Numbered from the stretch's first letter, positions 16,221 to 24,807 are shown. The stretch is DNA of 64,000 nucleotides from Lewinellaceae bacterium (GCA_020636045.1 JACJYP010000005.1:186001-250000); one strand, 5' to 3'. Notes: a model not told the origin generated them from the letters alone. Program-made: numbers and translations.

Positions 16221-17486
16221 TCAGCGAATGACCAGTATTTTGCTCAGTTCCTTCGGCTTTTCCGGATTGCTGGCGTCGATCTGGTAAAAACCGTCTGCGC
16301 CGATAACGAGCAACTGACCGGCGCCGAGGGCAATGACGTCGTACGTATCGATGCCTTTCGAGTGCGATTTCAGTTTCAGGTCGAGCGGATTGGTTTTGTC
16401 ATAGATTTTGAGTCCGTCGTCGCAGAGGTAGAGGAAGTCGTTCGTAACCGACAAGCCCTTCGGCCGTTTCATCGGATAGGTTTTGGCGAGCGACATGGCC
16501 GGCATTTGTTCGATATCGATAATATCGAGCTGGTTGAACGTGCCGTTGCAGGTAGTACCGTCGTGGATGGTCACGTAGGCAAAGTGGTCGTCGCAAACAA
16601 CCGGGTCGCAACCCGTTGCGTGCGAGAAAGAATTTTCATAGACGGGGTGTTCCGGGTTGGAGTTGTCGAAAATAAACACGCCCGTTTGCGAGCCGATGAA
16701 GAGTTTGTTTTTCCAGGGGAAAAGGGTTTCAATATTCCAGCCGACGGGGTTGGACTCGATCTTGCCGGGGCAGCCACTTGCTACCGTCCAGGTGCTCAGC
16801 GTAGAGTTGTCAATCGTGTAGAGGTACTGATCGACCAGGCCGAAGCGCGCGTAGGAGCCTCCGATGCCGGCAGCTGCCAGCGCGTTGCCGCCGGAGGTTT
16901 CTGCAGCGGTATTCACCACATCTGCCATGATCAGCACATCGCCGCCATCAATAAACCAGTTGCGGTTGAAACGGGCGTCTGAGCAGGAGATGTTTTCCGT
17001 TATTTCCGTTTGTTCGTAACCGACCAGATACCCCAGTTGCGGGTCGAAGCCAAACAACTGAAATGCCTCTTCAGCGCGGCATATTTCTTTGGGGTTTTGC
17101 ATGTCGCTGATGTCGATGGTCAGCAGGTCGACGTACTGGTCGGCATAAAGATACTGGCCGCGGATGGCGATGTCCACGTTGCCGGGAATGCTCCAGAAAG
17201 CCAGGTTTTGCGGGTTGGAGGCATCCTGGTTGTCAATCACGTGGATGCCTTCGTTCTTTTCGTTAATAAAAAGATACTGCCCGAACACGTAGATCTTGCC
17301 GGGATTGCGCAATTCGCGCGGCGCTTCCGCCTTGATGCCGACCCGGCATTCCGCGGGCGTTTTATAAATGGCGTCGAAGCGAATGAATGTCCGCGTGGTG
17401 TCGCATTCGTCGCGCAGGCAGCTGCCGAGCAGGAAGGCGAAAGAAAGGCCTGCCAGGGTCAGGCGGAAGAGTGATTTGTGTTTCAT
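16221..17486 (-). CDS. LVIVD-repeat surface/periplasmic lipoprotein
   Basis: The ATG at 17486 gives 421 residues with a lipoprotein signal (AFLLGSC, lipidated Cys near residue 23). The mature part contains repeated propeller-like units of the LVIVD type, for example LFINEKNEGIHVIDNQDASN, LLTIDISDMQNPKE, VFIFDNSNPEHP, LKIYDKTNPLDL and FYQIDASNPEKPKE. These short strand pairs ('hhhhDhsnP..P') define the family, which probably forms a beta-propeller. No enzymatic residue is apparent. It is a stand-alone gene: the upstream neighbour tyrS ends 98 nt away, and a palindrome follows. Confidence 0.86.
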   Translation of the reverse strand: MKHKSLFRLTLAGLSFAFLLGSCLRDECDTTRTFIRFDAIYKTPAECRVGIKAEAPRELRNPGKIYVFGQYLFINEKNEGIHVIDNQDASNPQNLAFWSIPGNVDIAIRGQYLYADQYVDLLTIDISDMQNPKEICRAEEAFQLFGFDPQLGYLVGYEQTEITENISCSDARFNRNWFIDGGDVLIMADVVNTAAETSGGNALAAAGIGGSYARFGLVDQYLYTIDNSTLSTWTVASGCPGKIESNPVGWNIETLFPWKNKLFIGSQTGVFIFDNSNPEHPVYENSFSHATGCDPVVCDDHFAYVTIHDGTTCNGTFNQLDIIDIEQMPAMSLAKTYPMKRPKGLSVTNDFLYLCDDGLKIYDKTNPLDLKLKSHSKGIDTYDVIALGAGQLLVIGADGFYQIDASNPEKPKELSKILVIR

Positions 17487-17584
17487 AGCAAAACGGTTGA
17501 ATGAATGAGAATTCAGTTGTTGCACCGGATTTTGCTATGTAGACAGGCCGTTGGCTGGAAAGGGTTGGGTACCGTAAGAAATTA

Positions 17585-18871
17585 TTACGCCACCCGCACC
17601 AGGAATTTGTTCTTTTTACCGTTCTCGATCATGATGAAACGTCCGTGCAGGAGTTCCTCCGCATTGATCACCGCACCCAAATCGTTGATCTTCCGCTTGT
17701 TAATCGAGATCGCATTGTTCTGGATCGCTTTTTTCGCTTCGCTGCGGCTGGGCAGAATCCCCGTGTTTTCCGAAAGAAAATCGAGGATGCCGGCTCCGTT
17801 TTGAACGATGCTGCCCGCTATTTCGGGCGAGGGGATCTCCTCGGCGACCTGTGCCAGCGTATCGGCGTTCAGGCTGCGCAGGGTGGCGGCGTCGGCTTTC
17901 GGGTCGAACAGCAACTGCGAAACGGCCAGTACCGTCTCGTATTCCTGTTTTCCGTGGATACGGGTCGTGATCTCTTCGGCGAATGTGCGTTTAACTGCTT
18001 GTAAATCCGCGCTGGCTTCCAGCGCTTCGATCTCTTCCCGGTTTTTCAGCGAGAAATAGCGCAGGAATTTTGGCAGGTCGCGATCGTCGGCATTCAGCCA
18101 GAACTGGTAAAAGCGGTACGGGCTGGTGAGTTTGGGGTCGAGCCAGATGTTGCCGGACGTGCTTTTGCCGAATTTGGTGCCGTCGGCTTTGGTGAGCAGG
18201 GGCGTGGTCACGGCAAATAGCTTGGCCTCGTCGATCTTGCGGCCCAACTCCACGCCGGCCGTGATATTGCCGTACTGATCGCTGCCACCCATCTGCAGCG
18301 TAATGCCGTGATGGCGGTGCAGCAATACAAAATCGTAGCCTTGCAGCAACTGGTAACTGAACTCCGTAAAAGAAATTCCCGATTCCAGGCGGCGCTGCAC
18401 GCTTTCTTTCGACATCATGTAATTGACAGTCAGGTATTTACCTACATCGCGCAGAAACGCCAGCACGTTCATGTCCTTGTAAAAATCGAGGTTGTTGAGC
18501 ATCAGAGCGCGGTTCGGGATGCTGTCGTCGAAGTTCAGGAGTTGCCTGATCTGCCATTCCTGATGCGCCGTGTTCCGGTCGAGTTCCTCAAAACTTTTCA
18601 ACTCGCGTTCGGCGTCTTTGCCGCTCGGGTCGCCGATGCGGCCGGTCGCGCCGCCCATGAGCACAACAGGCTGGTGACCTGCGCGTTGCAGGAAGGTGAG
18701 CAGCATGATCTGTACGTAATTGCCGATCGTCAGCGAAGGAGCGGTCGGGTCGAAACCGATGTAACCTTTCGCAATGCCCTTGCTCAAATGTTCTTCTACG
18801 CCCGGAGTCGTGTCGTGAATAAGGCCGCGCCAGCGGAGTTCTTCCAGGAAATTGGTGTTCAAGCGTTCCAC
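17585..18871 (-). CDS. tyrS: Tyrosyl-tRNA synthetase
   Basis: This is a 428-residue class I aminoacyl-tRNA synthetase that charges tRNA-Tyr in the cytoplasm. The start is a GTG at 18871: no in-frame ATG lies upstream before the promoter, and the next residues (FLEELRWRGLIHD) match the usual N-terminus. The HIGH-like motif appears in FDPTAPSLTIGNY (about residues 40-52). Tyrosine-binding residues lie in MMSKESV and MGGSDQYGNI, and the KMSKS loop is KFGKS (about 230). The C-terminal S4 RNA-binding domain (about 365-428) includes SRSEAKKAIQNNAISIN. Length is normal. A phylum-type promoter lies upstream on the minus strand. Confidence 0.97.
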   Translation of the reverse strand: MERLNTNFLEELRWRGLIHDTTPGVEEHLSKGIAKGYIGFDPTAPSLTIGNYVQIMLLTFLQRAGHQPVVLMGGATGRIGDPSGKDAERELKSFEELDRNTAHQEWQIRQLLNFDDSIPNRALMLNNLDFYKDMNVLAFLRDVGKYLTVNYMMSKESVQRRLESGISFTEFSYQLLQGYDFVLLHRHHGITLQMGGSDQYGNITAGVELGRKIDEAKLFAVTTPLLTKADGTKFGKSTSGNIWLDPKLTSPYRFYQFWLNADDRDLPKFLRYFSLKNREEIEALEASADLQAVKRTFAEEITTRIHGKQEYETVLAVSQLLFDPKADAATLRSLNADTLAQVAEEIPSPEIAGSIVQNGAGILDFLSENTGILPSRSEAKKAIQNNAISINKRKINDLGAVINAEELLHGRFIMIENGKKNKFLVRVA

Positions 18872-18943
18872 GTTGATCTGTATGTCTGATTTTATGAATG
18901 TCGGAGTTTTTCAGCGCGCCGGCAGGCGCAAGTTCAGGCGGCG

Positions 18944-18972
18944 CAAAATTAGGCCTTCGGAACAATGGCCAA
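18944..18972 (-). promoter_or_regulatory. Bacteroidota-type promoter of tyrS
   Basis: On the minus strand a TTG (18972-18970) is followed after 18 nt by TAATTTTG (18951-18944), a full match to TAnnTTTG with accepted spacing. The transcript would have a leader of about 65 nt before the GTG start. Confidence 0.65.
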
Positions 18973-19171
18973 TGCGATTGATCCGATTTTTGTTCCCTTG
19001 CATAAAAGATGCCGTTTTGGCAATCCCTTTCCAAAAAAAGCGCAAAAGCGCCGTGTCGCCGCGATTTTGGCAACATTCCCGCCATTTTATGCGCAAGTTC
19101 ATTTCCAGAAAAGGATTTTGATCGCGCCGGGTCTTGCTTTCGGTTGATATACCCTATTCACCCGGTTTGAA

Positions 19172-19179
19172 TACCTTTG
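19172..19179 (+). promoter_or_regulatory. -10-like element (TACCTTTG) upstream of the permease gene
   Basis: The motif fully matches TAnnTTTG and lies 35 nt before the GTG start of the permease. No well-spaced TTG is seen (nearest at 19144, 25 nt away), so support is moderate. Confidence 0.45.
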
Positions 19180-19213
19180 CCCTGTACATGCGCCCAAATT
19201 TGCTTGCCCGATC

Positions 19214-20512
19214 GTGAACCTTCCGCTGTTTATCGCCCGCCGCATCGCTGCTGCCGGGGGAAAGAATTTTTCCCGGATCATCATTCGCATTGCCGTAGTG
19301 GCAGTGGCGTTGAGCGTCGCTGTTATGATCGCCGCAACGGCGCTGATAGCGGGCTTTAAAAATGAGATCAGCCGCAAGATCTTCGAGTTTTGGGGGCATA
19401 TCCACATCACTGACACGGCATATTCGCTTTCCTTCGAGCCGACGCCCATTGATCGCGACCAGGATTTTTACCCCTCGCTCGATTCCGTTTCCGGCATTAC
19501 TTACACGGAGCCCGAAACGATCCTGGGATTCGAGACGGGGCGGGAAGTGGAGCGGCATTCGCGCGGCGGCATACGGCACATACAGGTGTATGCCCACAAG
19601 CCCGGCATCATCCGCACCAAAACGGCGATGGAAGGCATTTTGCTGAAAGGTGTCGGGCCCGATTTCGACTGGAACAATCTGAAGCCGTACCTGCTGGAAG
19701 GCCATAACATCAACCTGCAGGATTCCGTGCCTTCGCGCGACATCATCATCAGCCGTCAAACCGCCGACAGGCTGCAGGTAGGGGTGGGGGACCGCTTTAT
19801 CGTGCATTTTGTAAAATCGGGGGAACAACTCCGCCGCCGTTTCGAGATATGCGGCATCTACAAAACGGGCCTCGAAGAATACGACCGGAAATTTGCCCTC
19901 TGCGATATCCGTGAGGTGCAGCAATTGCTCGGCTGGGAAAACGACCAGGTGGCCGGGTTCGAACTCTGGCTCGACGACCTGCGCGACCTCAACCTGTACA
20001 ACGACTATATCTACCAGGAGGTGCTGCCTCCCGACCTGCTTTGTGTGAGCATCCGCACCAAATTCCCGGCAATATTCGAATGGCTTGATCTTCAGGACCT
20101 TAACGAGATCGTGATCCTGGGGCTGATGCTTGCCGTAGCCATCGTCAATATGATCACGGCACTGCTGGTGCTGGTGCTCGAGCGATCGACGATGATCGGG
20201 GTATTGAAAGCGCTGGGCGAAACGGACCGCCGCATCCGCCGCATTTTTCTTTATTATGCGGCAGTGATCACCTTGAGGGGCATGTTCTGGGGCAACCTGA
20301 TCGGCCTGGGTTTTTGTTTTTTACAGGACCGTTTTCACCTTATCAAACTGAACGAGGCGGATTATTACCTTTCCTACGCGCCGGTGCAGGTGCAGTGGCT
20401 ACCCGTTCTGGGCGTCAACATCGGTACCCTGGTCGTGACCCTCCTGTTTTTGATCCTGCCCTCTTTCCTGGTCTCGAAAATCGCTCCGGTACGGGCCATC
20501 CAGTTCAAATGA
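19214..20512 (+). CDS. LolC/LolE/FtsX-like ABC transporter permease
   Basis: This 432-residue inner membrane protein starts at a GTG at 19214, since the nearby ATG at 19188 leads to a stop. It has an N-terminal transmembrane helix (about 22-47), a large periplasmic domain (about 50-270), and three further helices (about 283-307, 330-350 and 385-415). The FtsX signature region reads ILGLMLAVAIVNMITALLVL followed by ERSTMIGVLKALGETDRRIR. This topology and motif fit lipoprotein-releasing or MacB-type permeases. No ATPase gene is adjacent, so its LolD-like partner must lie elsewhere. The last 4 nt overlap the next gene (ATGA), implying coupled expression with a putative HExxH protein. Confidence 0.9.
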   Translation: MNLPLFIARRIAAAGGKNFSRIIIRIAVVAVALSVAVMIAATALIAGFKNEISRKIFEFWGHIHITDTAYSLSFEPTPIDRDQDFYPSLDSVSGITYTEPETILGFETGREVERHSRGGIRHIQVYAHKPGIIRTKTAMEGILLKGVGPDFDWNNLKPYLLEGHNINLQDSVPSRDIIISRQTADRLQVGVGDRFIVHFVKSGEQLRRRFEICGIYKTGLEEYDRKFALCDIREVQQLLGWENDQVAGFELWLDDLRDLNLYNDYIYQEVLPPDLLCVSIRTKFPAIFEWLDLQDLNEIVILGLMLAVAIVNMITALLVLVLERSTMIGVLKALGETDRRIRRIFLYYAAVITLRGMFWGNLIGLGFCFLQDRFHLIKLNEADYYLSYAPVQVQWLPVLGVNIGTLVVTLLFLILPSFLVSKIAPVRAIQFK

Positions 20513-21147
20513 TACGCCAGCGCTGGCGACGGCTCGCCGCTGTTTTCCGGAAAAAAGAGGGTCGTGAAATACCATTCCCGGCTCATGCAGGGTGGAGAAT
20601 GCTTGAAGCGTCGTTCCTGTTTGCCGACTTGCTGGCCGTTCCTGATCTGCTGATGCTGTTGAACCGCATCTTCAAACCCAATACACGGCGATTGTCGGAC
20701 CGGGAGATTGCGATGGCGCGTGAAATATACGGCGATGCGATCGACTGGCGGCCTGTGCGGGTGGACGAGCGCGCGCACATTGGATGCCGGCAATATAAAT
20801 TTGCTTACGTAGGGTTTCAGGTGATCAATTGCTGGGGGCCGCTTTCCGACGCCCACCTGATTCACGAACTGGTGCACGTATGGCAATTCCAGAAACTGGG
20901 TTCCGTTTATATCCCCCGGGCACTGTGGGCGCAGCGCAGTCCTGAAGCTTATAACTACGGCGGCATCCGGGCGCTGGAAAAAGCAATGGCGGATGGCAGG
21001 GGATTGTCCGATTTCAACTACGAACAGCAGGGCGACATCGTGGCGGACTACTTTTGCCTTAAAAACGGCCTTCGCCCGCGCTGGTGTGCTTATGATGCTA
21101 CTTATTTGCCTGTTTTTCAGGCAATTATTCGGTTTTCCGATCAATAA
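20509..21147 (+). CDS. Putative HExxH zinc-dependent metalloprotein of unknown family
   Basis: The ATG at 20509 overlaps the permease stop (ATGA) and gives 212 residues; upstream in-frame extensions lie wholly inside the permease gene. There is no signal peptide. A likely zinc-binding motif LIHELVHVWQFQ lies near residue 120, and a downstream acidic segment (NYEQQGDIVADYF) could supply the third ligand. The HELVHVWQ core is reminiscent of the DUF4157-type metallopeptidase-like domains, but the rest is not recognised. Residues 20-60 (LEASFLFADLLAVPDLLMLL) are moderately hydrophobic. Its coupling to a LolE/FtsX-like permease suggests a role in envelope lipoprotein handling. This is speculative. 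Confidence 0.68.
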   Translation: MIRQRWRRLAAVFRKKEGREIPFPAHAGWRMLEASFLFADLLAVPDLLMLLNRIFKPNTRRLSDREIAMAREIYGDAIDWRPVRVDERAHIGCRQYKFAYVGFQVINCWGPLSDAHLIHELVHVWQFQKLGSVYIPRALWAQRSPEAYNYGGIRALEKAMADGRGLSDFNYEQQGDIVADYFCLKNGLRPRWCAYDATYLPVFQAIIRFSDQ

Positions 21148-21317
21148 AACAGCCATCAGACTTGTCTGATGCCGAAAATAGTAGCCAATAGCGCACAGAA
21201 CATTCTGACGTACAGGGACATTTACTGCTGTTTGCAGGCCAAATAGCATCTCTGGAATTAATTTTGCAATGCGTATGCCGGGCATGATCAGAAATGCCCG
21301 GGCAATGGTTTGTAAAT

Positions 21318-21875
21318 ATGTCAATTAACGATCACGGCCTGGAACAAATACTGAATGGCTGCCGCGAACAAAATCGCGCGAGCCAGCAACGGCTGTTCGC
21401 TGAATTTTATAACTACTCCATGACCATTGCGCGACGATACATGGGGAGCCAGGAGAATGCGGAAGAAGTCGTCAGCGACGCTTTTTTCAAAGCTTTTACC
21501 AGGATCGACAGTTATTCGGGCAAAATGCCCTTCCGGTTTTGGCTGCGCAGGATCGTGATCAATACCGCCATCGACCACCTGCGGTCGTCAGCGAATATTC
21601 CCGAAGCCACCGAATGGCAGGAATGGCATGATGTGGAGATGGCAAGCGGCATCGACGAAGACCTCACACAGGAACAGATCCTGGCCATGATGGACCGCCT
21701 GACTCCGGCTTACAGGACAGTATTCAACTTGTTCGTAGTGGACGGCCTGACCCACGACGAGATCGCCGCATTGCTTGAGATCAGCCCCGGCACCTCCAAA
21801 TCAAACCTCGCGCGTGCGCGGCAGCAACTGAAATCCCTTTATTTTAACGACCTGGAAATACCGAACAGATCATGA
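21318..21875 (+). CDS. ECF-type RNA polymerase sigma factor
   Basis: The ATG at 21318 gives 185 residues; an upstream in-frame start at 21294 lacks support. Region 2 is seen in YMGSQENAEEVVSDAFFKAF and FRFWLRRIVINTAIDHLRSS. Region 4 appears in LTPAYRTVFNLFVVDGLTHD and EIAALLEISPGTSKSNLARA. The stop codon overlaps the start of the next gene (ATGA), so it is coupled to a membrane partner just like the sigma gene at 14.8 kb. This is the third sigma/partner module of the window, here on the plus strand. Confidence 0.93.
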   Translation: MSINDHGLEQILNGCREQNRASQQRLFAEFYNYSMTIARRYMGSQENAEEVVSDAFFKAFTRIDSYSGKMPFRFWLRRIVINTAIDHLRSSANIPEATEWQEWHDVEMASGIDEDLTQEQILAMMDRLTPAYRTVFNLFVVDGLTHDEIAALLEISPGTSKSNLARARQQLKSLYFNDLEIPNRS

Positions 21876-23206
21876 GCGAATTCGACAAGTTTTTCGCCGA
21901 TAAACTGGACGAAGAAGGCCGGTATCCCGGCAGGAAGCGCAACTGGGATTCACTTTCCAGACGCCTCGATGATTTCAATCAAAGTACCCGGACGACCACC
22001 CGACGCGTCAGGGTGTGGCAAGCCGCTGCAGTGGTATCACTCGTGCTGGCATCGCTGCTGTTCTGGAAAGTCTGCGTCCTGCATCGCGAAAACACAGCGT
22101 TGCAGGCACGGGTTGACCGGGCAATGGAAAGGCCGTCTGAAATTCAGGCCGGGTATTCAGCGGCGGGCGACGAACGGACACTACCGCCTGCCACAGCACT
22201 TGAAAATGGCAACGCTGTAGGTTCTGCGGAGGCATTGTCAGCACCTGCAAAAAATAGCGGGATCGGCGATGTGCCTGATACTCGTAGGCATAAAGAGATT
22301 ACCGTTACGAGAGAACACGACGCGATTTCCGGTGCTTCCGCTATTAAAAACGAAAATGCCGACGCCGACGCAACCTTTCCCAGGGAGACAACGATGTCAA
22401 TTGTGCCTGAAAATGAAGGAGTAGCGCTGCAAACTTCAGAACTGCCCACAAAGGATGCCGTTCAAAAGAATTTGGCGCCCGTTTTCCTGCCCGCCAGCAA
22501 ACTTCGTACGGTCGATCAAAATGAGGCAAGGATACAGTTATTGCCGGTTTCAGTAAGTGCGACCTCAGAATTCACCAAACCCCTGCGCCATAATTATTCC
22601 AGATACCGGCTTGGCGTACAGGTACTTGCAGGTAAAGCAATTCCTGGCCGAAAAGGCATTTCCATGCTGACGGGTACCGGCGTATCATTCGAATACAAGT
22701 TTGCAAGAGATCTCAGGGTCGGCGCCATGGTGGATTGGCTTCATTACGAAGTGAATACCAGGCATCAATGGCATGGCTACCATATTTCTCCCGATCCACC
22801 CCCCATGCCTGGAAACCCACACCACCATCTTTCGAGGGTGCAGGGCAGCCGGCGTAGCCAACAGGTCGCCTTGGGGCTCACCTACACCCTGCCTGTAGAT
22901 TTTTGGCTCAAACCGTCTGTCAGGGCCTATCATACCTGGATACACAAGTCGCCGGCCAATTTTAGTTTTGAGTTCAAGGATTCACACGGCGGAGGGCCTC
23001 ATGGAGGGTCGCAAAACGAATACATTGCCCGCAGGATCAAGAGCAGGTGGTTCGATCAGGTATGGCGTTTCGGTTTGGGGCTGGAACACGAAACTCCCCG
23101 GTGGGCCTTTTCCGTATGGGCTGATTACTCCGACCGGTTTGACGACTCAAAACTGCTGTTCAATTCTATAGTGTTCCGAAGCGGCATCCAGTACAAGTTT
23201 GACTAA
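21872..23206 (+). CDS. Anti-sigma-like membrane protein fused to an outer-membrane-barrel-like domain
   Basis: The 444-residue product starts at the ATG overlapping the sigma stop. Its N-terminus (about 1-48) is charged and contains a Trp-led helix (RNWDSLSRRLDDF). One transmembrane helix covers about 50-70, followed by a short coiled segment (HRENTALQARVDRAM) and a long low-complexity linker (about 90-240). From about 245 to the end, alternating strands suggest an outer membrane barrel: YRLGVQVLAGKAIP, LRVGAMVDWLHYEV, QQVALGLTYTLP, WRFGLGLEHET and a terminal FRSGIQYKFD. A His-rich loop (GYHISPDPPPMPGNPHHH) lies at about 305-322 and could face outside or bind metal. Length and architecture are nearly identical to the 13.4-14.8 kb protein although the sequences differ. 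Confidence 0.78.
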   Translation: MSEFDKFFADKLDEEGRYPGRKRNWDSLSRRLDDFNQSTRTTTRRVRVWQAAAVVSLVLASLLFWKVCVLHRENTALQARVDRAMERPSEIQAGYSAAGDERTLPPATALENGNAVGSAEALSAPAKNSGIGDVPDTRRHKEITVTREHDAISGASAIKNENADADATFPRETTMSIVPENEGVALQTSELPTKDAVQKNLAPVFLPASKLRTVDQNEARIQLLPVSVSATSEFTKPLRHNYSRYRLGVQVLAGKAIPGRKGISMLTGTGVSFEYKFARDLRVGAMVDWLHYEVNTRHQWHGYHISPDPPPMPGNPHHHLSRVQGSRRSQQVALGLTYTLPVDFWLKPSVRAYHTWIHKSPANFSFEFKDSHGGGPHGGSQNEYIARRIKSRWFDQVWRFGLGLEHETPRWAFSVWADYSDRFDDSKLLFNSIVFRSGIQYKFD

Positions 23207-23408
23207 GAGGCTGTTTGGGTTAAACATCCTCCAGGGTTCGTATGACTTCGGAAATGTCTGTTTTGGACAAATCCTTTCCTGTTCAAATGTTTTTTTCAAG
23301 GCCACGCAACGCAGTTGCCGAAATCAACGTGCCGTATGGAAGCCGGTAATCTTACCTGCCCGGCAATCGTGTTGAGTTATTGAAAAGACGTTGATTGCCA
23401 AATGATTT

Positions 23409-23446
23409 CGCGTCTTCCGGACAAGAGCTCCGGAAGGCGCGTTTTT
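23409..23446 (+). terminator. Rho-independent terminator (or leader hairpin)
   Basis: Thirteen-base arms (23409-23421 and 23429-23441) pair with one wobble around a 7-nt loop and are followed by TTTTT. It lies 203 nt after the upstream stop and only 35 nt before the next start. It may end the sigma operon or attenuate the lipoprotein gene. Confidence 0.72.
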
Positions 23447-23480
23447 AGAATGCATACAAAACAAACTTAATTTTTATTAC

Positions 23481-23879
23481 ATGCAAAACAGATTATTGAA
23501 AGGGAGTCGCGGACCGGGTATCCTGTTCGTTTTGATACTCCTGCTGGGCAACTGCGCCAAAGAAAGCGCTTCATCCAACTATGCCGAACAGGCAGACTGC
23601 ACGGGGATCGATGCGCAGGCCAACAGTTACACCAACAGCATCAAGGCCATCCTCGACGCTCAGTGTGCCACCTCCGGTTGCCACGATGCGTTTTCGCAGT
23701 CCGAGAGCATCGACCTGAGCAACTACGCTTCTGCAAAAAGCGCATTTGAAAATCGTGCCTGCCTCTGCAGTATTCACCACGGCGCCGGGTGCACTCCGAT
23801 GCCCGAAGGACGGGCAAAACTCAGCGACGCCACGATCCAAAAGATTGACTGCTGGGTAAAAAACGGCTATCAGCAATAA
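23481..23879 (+). CDS. Small lipoprotein with a CxxxCH heme-type motif
   Basis: The 132-residue protein has a lipoprotein signal (LILLLGNC, Cys near residue 25). The mature part contains CATSGCH (about 62-68), a CxxxCH motif that in related exported proteins is taken as a c-type heme site. It also has further cysteines (CLCSIHHGAGC) and a MPEGRAKLSDATIQKIDCWV segment like the distal ligand region of cytochrome-c-like domains, where the methionine of MPEG is a candidate axial ligand. It may carry electrons or bind heme at the outer membrane. The next gene, 48 nt downstream, has a similar CxxSGCH motif, so the pair may act together. Confidence 0.75.
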   Translation: MQNRLLKGSRGPGILFVLILLLGNCAKESASSNYAEQADCTGIDAQANSYTNSIKAILDAQCATSGCHDAFSQSESIDLSNYASAKSAFENRACLCSIHHGAGCTPMPEGRAKLSDATIQKIDCWVKNGYQQ

Positions 23880-23927
23880 TGGTAGCCACATTTAAAAACC
23901 GGTTTTTTTGAATTTGATCAATTAAAA

Positions 23928-24728
23928 ATGAAACGCAATACCATCTATACCTTGCTGCTGCTCCTGACTGCCTGGCAGATACTGAGCAGCTCGATGCGCG
24001 ACCCGAACAACCCGCCGACCGGCCGTACCGGTGCGCCGGGTGAAACGACCTGCGGGGCTTCCGGTTGCCATACCGGCGGAAATTATTCCGGAGAGGTTAC
24101 CATTAGCGGGGTTCCCGACACGATCGTCGCGGGACAGACGTACACGATCACGCTTACACATGCGAGCAACGCCGTGCGTGCCGGGTTCGAACTCACCTGT
24201 CTCGACGCGAGCAATGCAAAATGCGGAACCCTGACGAACATCAGCGGTACCTCGCTGGCCACTGCCGGCGGCAGACAGTATATTCGGCAGTCATCGCCGA
24301 AAAATCTGAGCAATGGTAGCACTTCCTGGGATTTTACCTGGCAGGCGCCGGCTTCGCCAAACGGCAGCAACGCGACTTTTTACTTCGCCAGCCTGGCAGC
24401 CAACGGCAACGGGCAACGCACGGGTGACAATGTGCTCACTAACACAAAAGGCGTCGTTTTTCAGGCAGTCGTTGCTACCGGCACACCTGCGGAAAAAGCG
24501 CCTGTCAGGGTGTATGCGGATATGGCCGGAAAGGTGATCCATATCGATCTTTCTGCTGATGAAAAGGCCCGTGCCTTCGTTTATGACTTAAAGGGAAATT
24601 TGATGATCCGGGAAAACTTGAGTCAATATAACGAACTGGATGTCAGTCAGTTGGCGGCCGGTCTGTATGTCGTTCAGGTAGAAACGAGCAAAACAGTGTC
24701 GGTGCAAAAAGTGCTGCTGCCCGGGTAA
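23928..24728 (+). CDS. Choice-anchor-V-like / Reeler-like secreted protein with T9SS C-terminal domain
   Basis: This 266-residue protein has a signal peptide of about 20 residues. The mature N-terminus holds NPPTGRTGAPGETTC, then CGASGCHTGG, the pattern of the choice-anchor V group (CxxxCH, possibly heme-binding). A beta-sandwich-like middle (about 50-180) resembles Reeler domains, with GQTYTITLTHAS, SWDFTWQAP and ATFYFASLAANGNG. The final 75 residues form a T9SS sorting domain (ARAFVYDLKGNLMIRENL, then LAAGLYVVQVET and VQKVLL). Export and surface attachment are expected. The function is unknown. A strong terminator follows 40 nt after the stop. Confidence 0.85.
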   Translation: MKRNTIYTLLLLLTAWQILSSSMRDPNNPPTGRTGAPGETTCGASGCHTGGNYSGEVTISGVPDTIVAGQTYTITLTHASNAVRAGFELTCLDASNAKCGTLTNISGTSLATAGGRQYIRQSSPKNLSNGSTSWDFTWQAPASPNGSNATFYFASLAANGNGQRTGDNVLTNTKGVVFQAVVATGTPAEKAPVRVYADMAGKVIHIDLSADEKARAFVYDLKGNLMIRENLSQYNELDVSQLAAGLYVVQVETSKTVSVQKVLLPG

Positions 24729-24767
24729 ACAATAGCTGTAAGCATTATTTAACAGAACTTGTGTTTT

Positions 24768-24807
24768 GACGGCTTCCCGTGTTCATTCCCGGGAAGCCGT
24801 CTTTTTT
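24768..24807 (+). terminator. Rho-independent terminator
   Basis: Perfect 12-bp arms (24768-24779 and 24790-24801) enclose a 10-nt loop and are followed directly by TTTTTT. It ends the transcript of the T9SS-sorted CxxxCH protein. Confidence 0.88.

Larger units (their letters stand above)
18872..19213. other. 342-bp divergent intergenic region (tyrS / permease)
   Basis: This gap between two divergently read genes carries a promoter for each side, listed separately. No convincing coding sequence is present. The open frames that cross it have no family resemblance and overlap both promoters. Confidence 0.6.
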
